From Paulinella micropora (taxonomy: Eukaryota > Cercozoa > Imbricatea > Euglyphida): a DNA stretch of 51,341 bases. The position numbers and the translations under genes are program-made. Shown here piece after piece: positions 30,834 to 40,563 of the stretch. Position 1 is the stretch's first letter. Each line of letters starts with the position of its first letter. Below the pieces are notes generated by a model that saw nothing but the letters and a program-made list of their open reading frames with translations, was not told the DNA's origin and did no database searches. The stretch lies in the NCBI GenBank assembly GCA_009731375.1, contig BJOX01000290.1, positions 391,189 through 442,529 of the forward strand, in the 5' to 3' direction.

Positions 30834-31383
30834 ATGGATAACCAATCAATATCTCTCAACCATCGAACAGCTCCCGAAACTGATGAAGATGTAGAGCATA
30901 GAGTGAAAAGGAGAAAGAAAGTAAATGACTTGCTGATACAGGAAGGACAATTAGAGAAATGGATTGGAGATAATAAATTCATTGAAAAGCAAATAGAGTC
31001 TCTTGAGGAAAAAAAAGAAAAAATAATCAAGAGATAAAAGTGTTGAAGAAACACATTAAAAATTAAAACAAGCAAGAGCAGATGTTGTTGTTTCAAAGCA
31101 AGCAACAAAACAATCTTCATTCTTGATACAAGAAATGACTAAATACAATAGTTGGATAAACAAAGGACTAAACATAAAGGCAGAAATAACAACCGCAAAT
31201 GATATAACTGATGTTTTGATGTTGATTTCTAATAAACGAAAGAGATTGGATGAAGCAATCTTATTCGTAAAACAAAAACAAAAGCAACAGCTACAACTAC
31301 AACAACAACACTACTTCAACAAATACAACAACATCAACAACTACCTATGTCCACGGAATGACCCCTTGGCAGGTAGGGTCTAA
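30834..31383 (+). CDS. coiled-coil protein, frameshifted
   Basis: The first segment starts MDNQSISLNHRTAPETDEDV and is strongly helical and charged. It stops at 31035-31037. Helical, protein-like sequence resumes in another frame (SKQATKQSSFLIQEMTKYNS, then LISNKRKRLDEAILF) and ends with a Gln-rich LQLQQQHYF tail at 31381-31383. Treating it as one gene of about 180 residues needs two slips. Function unknown. It is the last gene before the right terminal repeat. Confidence 0.45.
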
Positions 31384-31558
31384 AACTAGCCTGTCTTTGA
31401 TACTGTGTTTTTAAACACTAAATAACAATAATATTAAAAAAAAAATGGGGTATAAGCCCCTCTAATATCGAAAGAAATTTTATCTTTTATGTTTTGATTT
31501 TCATTTCAGGTGTTTTTTATTTTCGCTTTTAGGTTTGGTATTTCAGGTAATTCCTTTT
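31384..31558. other. short AT-rich spacer before the right terminal repeat
   Basis: An A-run and GGGGTATAAGCCCC (an inverted repeat) are visible at 31432-31460. No gene seen. Confidence 0.5.
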
Positions 31559-31742
31559 CTTCTTTCTTTTCATTTATCCTTTTCGCTTCCTTTTTGATTT
31601 ATTTCCTTCGTCGATATGATTTCTCTTTGATTTCTTAATTATTTCTTGTTTGTTTAAAAATGGTGATTTGGGACTTAAAAGACCGCTTTTGTGCTGGTAT
31701 TTTTATTGAAAAATATCTGCGCGAAAGCGGTAATCATCTTCT
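31559..31742. repeat. Polinton right terminal inverted repeat
   Basis: Inverted copy of 10721-10904 with four substitutions. It ends CATCTTCT and contains the same imperfect palindrome. The CATGGG duplication follows at once. Confidence 0.95.
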
Positions 31743-31748
31743 CATGGG
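31743..31748. other. right target-site duplication of the Polinton (CATGGG)
   Basis: Exact repeat of 10715-10720. The retrotransposon pol frame resumes from here. Confidence 0.92.
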
Positions 31749-32300
31749 ACAACCAGTCCACCACGCGATACCCAGGTAGGGACGCGAAGGATGAGATTGA
31801 GGATCCGGACTCCATCTTAGAGTACCCGGATGACCCGAGAGACCAGAAACCGGTCGAAGAGATCATCGACGAAGTCGTGGCGCGACAGTCAGGGTCACCA
31901 GACTTTGTTCGGGATCTCAAGGCTCAATTTCTGAAGAATAAGACACTTTTCGGACCTCTTGTAGCCGGCGGCGTGACGCACACTGCTGCTAAGATAGAGC
32001 GACAAGTGGGACAGACGATGCCTCGTCTCCGTGGATCGCGCCTCAGCTATAAGGAGGAGCAGATCTGTGAGGAAATGATCCAAGACATGTTAGCTAAAGC
32101 TAATAGAACCGTCATGGTCGGAATACCGATCACCGGTTCGGCTAGAGCCAAAGCCGGATGGCAAGCAGCGATTTTGTATCAATTACACGAGGCTCAATAA
32201 GATCATAAAGAGCGTTGAGGCACCAATCCCCCGTATGCGGGATGGCCTCAATCGACTCCGGGATGGCCTCAATCGACTTTGTCAAACCATTACGGGACTT
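31749..32300 (+). pseudogene. retrotransposon RT, N-terminal fragment only
   Basis: Pol resumes after the Polinton with an acidic stretch, then LSYKEEQICEEMIQDMLAKA, which resembles the helix before RT motif 1. A frame slip near 32190 leads to NYTRLNKIIKSVEAPIPRMR, a good match to the RT motif 2 block (D/N-Y-R-x-L-N .. P-x-P-R). Directly after this, a 19-bp sequence (GGGATGGCCTCAATCGACT) occurs twice in a row and the text jumps to the RNase H connection (FVKPLRDFCLH). RT motifs A to E, including the Y-x-D-D catalytic site, are missing, a loss of roughly 130 residues. Confidence 0.7.
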
Positions 32301-33488
32301 CTGCCTTCACGGCGACCCGGATGGCGAATGGCCGCCAAAGGCGGCGGACGTATACACAAAGCTGAAGGAGGCGTTGACACGAGACCCCCTCACAGAGGGC
32401 GGATCGGTCTTGGTTCTCCCCGACTTTGAGAAGCGCTTTGTTGTAGCGACCGACGCGTCGAAATACGCGGTCGGGGCTGTCTTACAACAATACGATTCTG
32501 ACCACAAACAGTTGAGACCGATCATGTTCGTCAGCAAGAAGTTGACGCCCGAACAAGTCAACTATTGCACCAGACAACGCGAAGCGTTGGCGATAGTTTG
32601 GGCGTTTAGTCGGCTGAGGGAGTACTTATGGGGCGCTCCGAACATATTGGTTCAAACGGATCATGCCAACCTTAGATGGCTCATGGACCGAGAACATACG
32701 GGACGACTGGCCCGATGGCAGTCGGAGCTGGCCGTATGATTTCACCATCGAGTACATTAAAGGTAAAGACAATACGGTCCCAGATAGCCTATCACGGATG
32801 CCTCGGGTGAAAGGCTCCGTAGGCGACGGATTAGATCGCTTTGCCTTAGAAACTCCCATTGCCTGCCTAGTTGGATGGACAGCCGATGATGACTGGACGG
32901 CCACGGAGCATACAGCAGATTTCAAAGACACGTTGCCGGCGGGGATGGCATACATGGCCACCAACGCGCAAAGCTGGACACCGGGATATAGACCCGATTC
33001 TCAAGCTGAACTGTTGGACCAGCTGCAATGCATACGTCGCGTGTGCTGCGCGCAACACGAAGCTGAGGATGGCAAGACCTGCTGGAGGAGATCGACACCC
33101 AGTCGGACATCCTCAGCGAGGGGGACATAAAGCCGGGTCAGATCCATGAACATGAACACTCCTTTAACGCATTTTTCGCGGATAAGACGCAGTCGTTCTG
33201 GGTACCCCAGCATGTTCACCCTTCACGGTCGGCGATTATCGCGGCTGCCGAGCAAACACACCGAACAGGGGGGCCTATAAGCCTAGTCACCAGTGCTCTC
33301 CAGTTGGACGACATGGATATGACGGTGGCGAGCCCCGAGGTGTTTGGTCAGTTGGCGAAGAGCTCTAAGGAATGGGGCCCCTTCATTGCTCACGCTATTG
33401 ACCCGATAGCACATCCTGAGACGAGAGAAATAAGAGCCCATAAGAAAACGATGACCTGGCATGATAACCTCCTGTGGTATAAGGGGGC
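32263..33488 (+). pseudogene. retrotransposon RNase H and connection to integrase
   Basis: The Ty3/gypsy RNase H signature is clear: VVATDASKYAVGAVLQQYD, IMFVSKKLTPEQVNYCTRQR, EALAIVWAFSRLREYL and VQTDHANLRWLMD. A frame slip near 32730 is followed by YDFTIEYIKGKDNTVPDSLS, the usual end of the domain. A further slip near 33061 leads into a spacer that ends in a 10-N gap at 33489-33498. RNase H degrades the RNA strand of the hybrid during reverse transcription. The order RT-RNase H-integrase supports the Ty3/gypsy assignment. Confidence 0.85.
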
Positions 33489-33498
33489 NNNNNNNNNN

Positions 33499-35443
33499 CC
33501 TCGGGGCAGGGTAAGTGGGAAAAGACGCCCTCAAAGTGGACACTGTGGGTACCAACCCAGTTACGCAAGGCGATCCTGCTAGCCACTCACCGCTCTGCTC
33601 TCAACTCACACACGGGAAGGGATAAAATGTCATGGTTCATTTCGCGCAGTTTTTGGTGGCATGGCATGCAGAAATCCATTGCCGACACAGTCGACACATG
33701 CGAACACTGCAAGCAAACCAAAACCCCACACAACAACGCTCAGAGAGGCCTCTATGGTGAATACAAGCTTGTTGAGAACCTATTTGAAACTTTGCATGTT
33801 GATTACGTAGGACCGCTACCGCGAGCGGAGACCCACAATTATCGGTACATCCTGACAGCCATAGACCGCTTCTCGAACTATGTGTTCGCGGTACCAGTTG
33901 TGGAAAAGGATGCGGAATCGACATGCGAGGCCCTGGTCGACCATGTCTTGCGGTATACCGGGGTGCCGAAAAATGTGTACAGCGATCGGGGGATCGGAGT
34001 TTACAAACGAACTCTCTGCTCGGCTGTCCACAGTGTGGGGCTTTAAGTGGAAATACGTAACTGCATATTCACCAGAGAGCAACGGCAAAATCGAGAGGGT
34101 CCATAGACCGCTCAAAGCCGCGCTCCAGCAGTATTCTCGCGATAATCAGCACATATGGCATAAGGCCTTACCGTCTTTTGTGTTCTCCATGAACAACACC
34201 GCATCGAGGGCATTGGGCAGAAAAGCCACGGGCGCTTCCCCCAATCTCCTGGTATACGGACAGCACTTGAGGATTCCGGAGGAGTTGGTGTTACCAAACC
34301 TCCCGGAAGGGGGCTTTTTGGAGCATGATGAGCTGATGGCCTGTCGCCTACGAGTCATGGCGGAAGCCAAACACTACGTCATGAAGGTGCGGGAGGCCGA
34401 AGAGGCGCACAAACAAAACCAGCAGACGCCGAGCAAGGTCAAGTATGAGTCGGGGGAATACCATAAAGGGGACTTAGTCTTCCTGTACGTACCCCAGGTA
34501 CCCAACTTGGTTAGCGTCAGGCTCTTCCCGATGTGGCAAGGCCCTTACACGGTTGTAGAACAAGTAGGTGCTTTGACATACCGAATACAGGGAAAGGGTA
34601 AGACACTAGTAGTACATGTACGGCGGTTGATGCGTTTCAACCCCATGCTGGATCGTAACGAAACGATGACGGAGGCAGTACAGAAGCTGGAACACAGTTT
34701 ACGGCCTCCGCCTAAGCGCCGAGACAAGACGGCCGAGGCGAAGGAAAACCCGACACAACCCTTACCGGCCGTAGCCGAGGGGAATGATCCGAATAATAAC
34801 GAAGCCGAAGAAGTCGCGGCCGAACAAGCCGACGCTTCCGAGGGGGACGTTATCGCGCCATTGCCGACCAACCACCTGCAGTCGGAAGAGGAGGAAAAGG
34901 TTGAACCGGTGCCGAGACGCCCACCAGCTGAATCAAAGCTGAGGTCGGCCGACGACGTGAAAACCATGCACTGGCACGTCGGAAAGATATACCTTCTTCG
35001 GCCACCAGAGGCACATGTCGGGGACGACTGCCTCAACGATTTCTTCGTCATGAAAGTGAGAGAATGGGAGCCGCAGACTCGGGTCACGCGCACAAGCATG
35101 GCAATCAAAGCCGAGCCGCCCGTACTGCAGTTCTATCGATCACACCAGGACCTCGACGAGCCGGAATCAAGGACTTTTTATCCGGTATACCGTGACTCCA
35201 ACCAAGTCGAAACGTTCTGGAAAGGCATCACGGACAAGCGAAGGCTACACGCCGTGGCAAATACAGGCGTGGCCTAGGATGGTGCTGGATTACCCATTCG
35301 ATCTACAGCACGGTCGAATCCCCCTACGGGTGTGGGATGAAGTAGCAGCCGAGGGCATAGCGACCCATTTCATCGGGGCACCACCGCCAGGCAAATATAA
35401 GAAAGCCAAATTAGGACAGGCGAAGCGGCGAAAGCTGGCCTAG
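33499..35443 (+). pseudogene. retrotransposon integrase with long C-terminal extension
   Basis: The zinc-binding HHCC is visible (ATHRSALNSH, then CEHCKQ). The catalytic core has Asp in LHVDYVGPLP, Asp in VYSDRG and Glu in SNGKIERVHR, with a frame slip just after the second Asp near 33990. GKVKYESGEYHKGD-type sequence and FPMWQGPYTVVEQV follow, which fits the C-terminal DNA-binding domain. The C-terminus is long: an acidic Pro/Ala/Glu linker, then DDCLNDFFVMKVREWEPQT and PVYRDSNQVETFWKG, which has the look of a chromodomain-like or BAH-like targeting domain without matching either closely. A last slip near 35265 moves the frame to a basic end, KKAKLGQAKRRKLA. Confidence 0.85.
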
Positions 35444-36229
35444 CATGCCGTGCGACACCTCACAAGCATAGTTAACACGGGTAGTATGCGAGATCCAAAG
35501 GCCAATACTGGGTAGCAACAGTAAGAAACTAGCCATAGGAAAGGGACACGGCTTTGGACTCCATGTATGTTAAAATACTACCTAAGTCCATTCTTCTTAG
35601 AAATAGCAAAAGAGAGCCTAACATGACATGATACACGGGAAAAGACCCTGCCTTACCCTCCGTGAGGTGCGACGGCCCTGAAGGTACCTTGACTGGCTAG
35701 TAGTTGGTGTTCCACCAGGGGTCGGAATAGCTTCGGGCTAACCATGTTGACGCGCAGCAATGCCCGTTGATATGGTTGGCATTGCACATTATACCCACCT
35801 CCTCTCGAGTTGCACACCCGCCTCCCGCAGCAATGGCATGAGTGGTGTATGATAAGTTATTCCCCACAGAGTGTCTTAGATATTATGCTCGCTCTTGTTT
35901 GCTCTTTGTTTGGACCAGATACTGCTCCACCAGATGTTCGGTGCCAAACATACACCGACAGGTGCCTATATCACGTATATGTCCGTGAGTTCGTATGTAT
36001 ATATATCTGTATATCAGCCCAAGCACAACGAGCAATGTGCGATGTGTGTGTTGTTCTCGTGTCGGTGTTCGACTCTCTGCTCGTTTCCAAACGCTGGTCA
36101 ACAGCGTGACAACGCGGGTGCACCCATGCCCCGGTCATCTTTGCTGTCCGCGTGCTCCACTCTCGCCGTTCTGCGCAATTTGCGGCGGTATGTATATAGA
36201 GACGTATTATATTCCTTAGTGGTATAGAT
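35444..36229 (+). other. non-coding spacer between pol and the third ORF
   Basis: Frames are shorter than 110 codons and lack motifs. It may hold a splice acceptor or internal promoter for the third ORF, but I cannot point to one with confidence. Confidence 0.5.
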
Positions 36230-38780
36230 ATGCTTATTTGTATACGTAGGGCCGTCGGGTACCTTAGAGCCCCTTCCTTCCTCCTGGCGTGCGTGGCTTC
36301 GGTCCTGGTGATACTGATAGTACACCTAGGATTACAGGCGATCGCGAGAGAAGGGCAACGGCTCCCTCCATCCGCGCGGGGTAGTCCGGCGGGAACGACC
36401 CCGGCAGCTAGCCCGATGGCGGGCCGGCGTCGCGAAGCGGGGCAACTGGACGAACCAGACCCATCTGAGGCAGCAAACTTCAGGTGCGGTCATATACACA
36501 ACTCACCAGAGGGGACACCCCACATCACAATGACCACTCCGAGCAGTGTCGCAAACAACCTTGCAAGCAAGGACGCACAGGGAAGCGAAACCCTGCAGCG
36601 CAACCTTGGCGGTCCCAATACACCGCTCACACCCGCTCATCCTTCAGGTGGCACAACTCAGGCTAGTGTTGTGACCACACCGGAATCCCCACGGGGAAAA
36701 GCTGAAGTCGAGTCGGAGATGTTGACGACCCCTATGAAGTCATCGGCTGACGAGGGGGAGGCACCGACTGAGGACAGCAGTACACCTGCATCGCAACACA
36801 CAGATGAGGACGTCGATCCCGAAGGGTTAAACACCCCTCAGCACTCGGGATTTGGGTGGATCCCAGAAGAAGACGAGAGCCTATACTATGGCGAATATAT
36901 GAGCCTCACGCGGGTGGACGCTAGCGAGGAAGCACGCTTGAGATACTGGGAGAAAGTCGGGGATGAGAATAGACTCAAGCCCGACGCTTATAGTGACAAA
37001 CTGAACCCGCCCAAAGAGAAGCGGCCCGATGAGCGGCCACGGCCCACGGATCCGGCGTACCAGCACCACCGCTGCCCGCCACCGGAGCCGACGGCACATT
37101 GGGGCAGGGACGAAGTACTCCCCGCGTACTTTCATGCCTCCGATAACATATTCGGAGTATACGGACCGATCGACCGACCGATATACGCATATTCGGAACG
37201 GGGCCCGGTACCGCTGCGAACGTTCAGGGTCGTAGCACCCGGAGTGCGTAGGCCATATCGCATCGACACGGAAACGATGTTGAGAGGTATGGTTCTGCAC
37301 CTGAACCAAGATTCAGATCGGGAAAGGGAGGAGTATGAAAAACCGGTGCGTTACGCGTATGACCCACTGACGCGCAGAGTACACCGAATCTACCCACCTT
37401 ACCCAGATATCACGGACGCAGAGCGCAGGCTGCGGCTACAGTGCCCGGCGCTCGCACACACAACTAACGAACGAACGTTCCGGTTCACACCGTCTAAGGA
37501 GCCGTACCGAATACGATTGGTGGGCAACCAGGTTAATAGGGTCCCAGACCCGCACTTGTTTGAGGCAAACCCTCGCAAGGTTAACCTGCCGCCACCAAAG
37601 CCTCCATTCGACGAACGGGGCTTCTCGGACTTCTATGAGAAAGCGAGGTACGAGCCCACCGAACAGGACAACGTCCTGAGGGTACAGTGTGAAGCGGAAA
37701 AGAAACGCGGGGGAGTATACCCGAGATGCTCGCGGAGATGGCACCTCACGGAAAGAGCGTACGCGTCACCGGAGCGATACGGGCCTCACCGATGTCCAGA
37801 TCTCGCATACAACGGTGACATCGAATTGATATCCTTCGCGCAATCACCTCCATCATTCGGATGGGGGCACGCACATGGGGGTTTCGCGACAACCCGTTAC
37901 CGGGGATCCGAGTGAGATTTACCAAAACCTTGTTCGAGTGAGATGTACAAGTCGATGGACGAGGACCGAGTGAGATTCACCAAAACCTTGTTCGAGCAAG
38001 CCAAATCGCTGCGGGGATGGGTGGGATTGGAGGACTATCAGCGACAACACGCCCTCCGGTTCTACAGTATCTGGCAGCAGCCGAGATGTTTGCTTGAGCC
38101 ACACCAACTCAGAAAGTTGCAGTGGTCGCAGGAAGACATCAATTCTTACTACAGACTGCTCGAACTTTCGGATATCCCATTGCCCGAGGAGGTCAAGGAA
38201 TACCGAGCCTACTACCTTCGGAGCAAACATGATCAACCCTGGGACCTCAGGGTTGAAGAGAATGTATTCGCGTACTATAGGCAGGTCTTAGGCATACCCA
38301 AGCCTCCCCTCCCTATGTAGGCCGCGAGGCATAAAACGACGAATACCTGAGCGTTTCCGAGGTGCGGCTCGGGTACGGCAGCAGTATTACGTACGGTTCC
38401 AACACGAGCATCGCCTCTCGTGGCTGCTGACGATATACCGGCAGTTGACGAGGAGCAACGACCCAAAGACATCCCGCATCGCCAACCAGCTAGCCGATCC
38501 TGACGAGAACGTTCCGAACACATATCGAGGCCGCGCGAGAGGCTTCGAACAATGGATCGAACGATTCAGGGCACAGGACGCACTGGGTTGGGACAGACGT
38601 ATCCAAGCCGATGAGTTCCGATGGCACAGAATAACTCAACGGTTGGATTATATCTACCACTATCGACGTGAGTGGCCGTACTGGAGGCAACAGTACGAAT
38701 ACCAGCTGCTAGACGGTGATGGTGGTCGCCACCTCCATGTCACTGCGGGTTGGTCTTCCGCTGGCATGTCTAATTCCTGA
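36230..38780 (+). pseudogene. third ORF of the retrotransposon, N-terminal membrane segment, unknown
   Basis: The 561-codon first segment starts MLICIRRAVGYLRAPSF, with a hydrophobic signal-anchor (LLACVASVLVILIVHLGL) at about residues 18-36. The rest is hydrophilic, rich in Pro, Arg, Tyr and acidic residues, with repeated threonine-proline pieces at residues 110-215 and many Y-R/R-Y pairs later. It stops at 37913-37915. A 58-bp partial duplication (copies from 37910 and 37968) begins there. Coding-like sequence goes on in the same frame (37943-38320) and then in another (about 38325-38780) with the same Arg/Tyr-rich style, so the gene was longer. The position after pol is that of env in env-bearing elements, but I see no fusion peptide, furin site or Cys pattern, and I make no Env claim. 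Confidence 0.55.
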
Positions 38781-39105
38781 TCCAGGCTTTCTTTCAAAGC
38801 TCTCGCCTCCGACCAGGTTAAGTCTTCATGAAGAGGAGTTCTTAAACTCCCTCGAGGAAGCATACCTCGACAAATAAGCGTGGACGCGTTTTGAGACCCA
38901 GCCAATGGGTTGTATATATTTTTAGACACTTCTACCTTCGCCACAGCGGAGTAGACACTTGCCGGGTGGCAATAAGAAGAAAATGTCTGCAGACAACCAA
39001 ACCAAACAAACAACGCCGAATACGCCAACGGCACCCTTGACACTTGCATAGCGCCCGTTCATTCCTACAATGGACGAGGATGCACGGGGGTATTGAACAA
39101 TTAAG
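38781..39105 (+). other. 3' region of the retrotransposon, no clear gene
   Basis: A minus-strand frame covers 38660-39049 and includes the coding-looking stretch EDLTWSEARALKESLDQELD. I cannot tell whether it is chance or a further rearranged piece of the third ORF. Confidence 0.4.
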
Positions 39106-39480
39106 ATCAATGCCTCCCTGTATTCTCGGGATCACAGATCCTTCGGACGGACTAGGGCCGAGACATGTGCTAGGGACGCGGAACCTTAGAATTGCTCGGA
39201 TATTTGCTTCATATCGGATGCAAATGGCCCAGTAATCCTCGGATCACAGATCCTTCGGACAAACTAGGACCGAGACACGTGCCAGGGACGCGGAACCTTA
39301 GAATTGCTCGGACATTTGCTTCATATCGGATACATGCCCCAGTAATCCTCGGATCACAGATCCTGCGGACAAACTAGGACTGAGACACGTGTCAGGGACG
39401 CGGAACCTTAGAATTGCTAGGAGATATGCTTCAGATCGGATGCATATCGCACAGTAATTTTCGATCACAGATCCTTTAAG
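39106..39480. repeat. tandem repeat, period about 111 bp, in the retrotransposon 3' region
   Basis: Copies of ATCACAGATCC start at 39131, 39243, 39353 and 39464. Each is followed by CGGACAAACTAGGACCGAGA-like sequence and GACGCGGAACCTTAGAATTG. Divergence between copies is low to moderate. Confidence 0.9.
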
Positions 39481-39870
39481 AGGGACCAGAGCACCTCACT
39501 CGAAGGTCACAGACCCGAAAAGAACATGGCGAGGGGATGGTTTGACAGCAACATGATCATGCCGTTGTACCTCTATGGCAGACTCGGATCGCCATAGAAG
39601 GGGGGGAGGAGATAGTTCAAAATTCAAATTCAAATTTGAACTTGAAAATCTCCAAACTCAAATTTGTCACGTATTTTGTAAGCACCGGACGTACAACGGT
39701 AATGAAGGGCAAAAACTCAGCGGTCACGCAAGTCGCTCAATGGGTTGTCTCCACAGGAGACGAACACCCATGAGGAAACAGACCAGAAAAGTCACGAGTT
39801 CTCATCCGACGATATTTACCAATCTACCCATATTTGCTACCGTGACTCAGTGACGGTTCCCGCATAAGAC
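39481..39870 (+). other. non-coding region before the 3' LTR
   Basis: Contains an AT-rich inverted stretch near 39620-39665 (AAATTCAAATTCAAATTTGA). No gene is visible. Confidence 0.5.
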
Positions 39871-39881
39871 AGGAAGGGGGG
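39871..39881 (+). other. polypurine tract of the retrotransposon
   Basis: AGGAAGGGGGG lies two bases before the TGTAGG start of the 3' LTR, the correct place for priming of plus-strand DNA synthesis. Confidence 0.8.
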
Positions 39882-39883
39882 AT

Positions 39884-40563
39884 TGTAGGCGGCAGATAGG
39901 TAAATATGCGACCTTTTCTTATATCACTATACACAGTGATGTAGTTATATCTAATTAACTTCGGATGTAGTTATATCAGTTTTTATTTATATACTTTTGA
40001 GACTGTTGAAAACGATAATATTACGCAGATGATTCCGATGATAGTGAGCAGGTACTATTTTTTAAAGCAGGATAATATTGCTGTTGACATTCAAGACAAC
40101 AACAAAAATTAGTTTTTCATTTTTGTGTCAGATTTTCATTTTTGTGACAGTTTTTCATTTTTGTGACAAAAATTCAAATTTTCAAATTTAACGGTAACAT
40201 TTCGCGAAAATTTACGATATTTTGCGGACGAATATAGCAGTTAATTTGAAAAATTCACATTTTCACCCAAAATCAAAATTCCAACCAAAACTGAAATTCC
40301 AACCAAAACAGAAAAATCAATTTTTTTTGTTGTCTTGAATGTCAACAGCAATATTATCGTTCAAGTTAGGGGTGACACTGGGAAATGCATATTTTTTTTC
40401 TTTTTGTTGCTTGGCTCTGACAGTCTACTATATTTTCCGCCATACTGGTTTCCTCTCTTTGCAGAGGAGGAAGATTAGGTTATTTTCAGAGTGTTGTGGA
40501 ATTGGATGGAAGTTAATACTCCGGCTTGCAATAAATAATATCTTTTGATTATAACCGACAAAA
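39884..40563 (+). repeat. 3' LTR, interrupted by a MITE
   Basis: It matches the 5' LTR from TGTAGG to GACAAAA but is 680 bp long because of a 270-bp insertion at 40080-40349. AATAAA lies at 40530-40535. CCTA follows at 40564-40567. Confidence 0.85.
40080..40349. mobile_element. 270-bp MITE with perfect terminal inverted repeats
   Basis: It starts GCTGTTGACATTCAAGACAA and ends with its exact reverse complement. AATATT is found on both sides (40074-40079 and 40350-40355). The matching part of the 5' LTR has no such insert. The inside is AT-rich with three TTTTTCATTTTTGTGACA-like repeats and no ORF. The family is not known to me. Confidence 0.88.

Larger units (their letters stand above)
10721..31742. 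mobile_element. Polinton/Maverick element (polintovirus-like), 21,022 bp
   Basis: It is bounded by 184-bp terminal inverted repeats that begin 5'-AGAAGATG and by a CATGGG 6-bp target duplication. It carries all the hallmark Polinton genes: protein-primed family B DNA polymerase, RVE integrase, cysteine protease, packaging ATPase, major capsid and penton-like minor capsid proteins. A lipase-like protein, a very long S74-tipped fibre and about ten small proteins are also present. Gene order is a plus-strand left block (early small proteins and polymerase), a long minus-strand virion block from 15.7 to 27.9 kb, then a plus-strand integrase block. Coding DNA is clearly more AT-rich than the surrounding retrotransposon. 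The 2.17-kb segment 13318-15483 is inverted and splits the polymerase. Many genes carry single-base frameshifts. Confidence 0.95.
5325..40563 (+). mobile_element. degenerate Ty3/gypsy-type LTR retrotransposon, carrying a nested Polinton
   Basis: Two homologous LTRs (5325-5705 and 39884-40563) bracket gag, protease, RT remnants, RNase H, integrase and a third ORF, all on the plus strand. The order PR-RT-RNase H-IN is that of Ty3/gypsy (Metaviridae-like) elements. Without the 21-kb Polinton at 10721-31742 and the 270-bp MITE in the 3' LTR, the element would be about 14 kb, which is large for this family. The LTRs differ at many positions and by several indels, so the insertion is old. Gag and pol are full of frameshifts, the protease is split by an inversion and the RT palm is gone, so this copy cannot move by itself. 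CCTA on both flanks is a possible 4-bp target-site duplication. Confidence 0.88.

Noticed and set aside
36230-38780. Calling the third retrotransposon ORF an envelope protein
   Set aside because: Only the position and a membrane segment fit. There is no fusion peptide, cleavage site or cysteine pattern.
38660-39049. Minus-strand 129-codon frame with EDLTWSEARALKESLDQELD, as a third inversion
   Set aside because: No inverted microhomology found at its ends and no partner motif, so I cannot separate it from a chance frame.
39106-39480. Repeats with a regular period as a CRISPR-like array
   Set aside because: Units are 110-112 bp, directly adjacent and similar throughout, in animal DNA. There are no short repeats with unique spacers.
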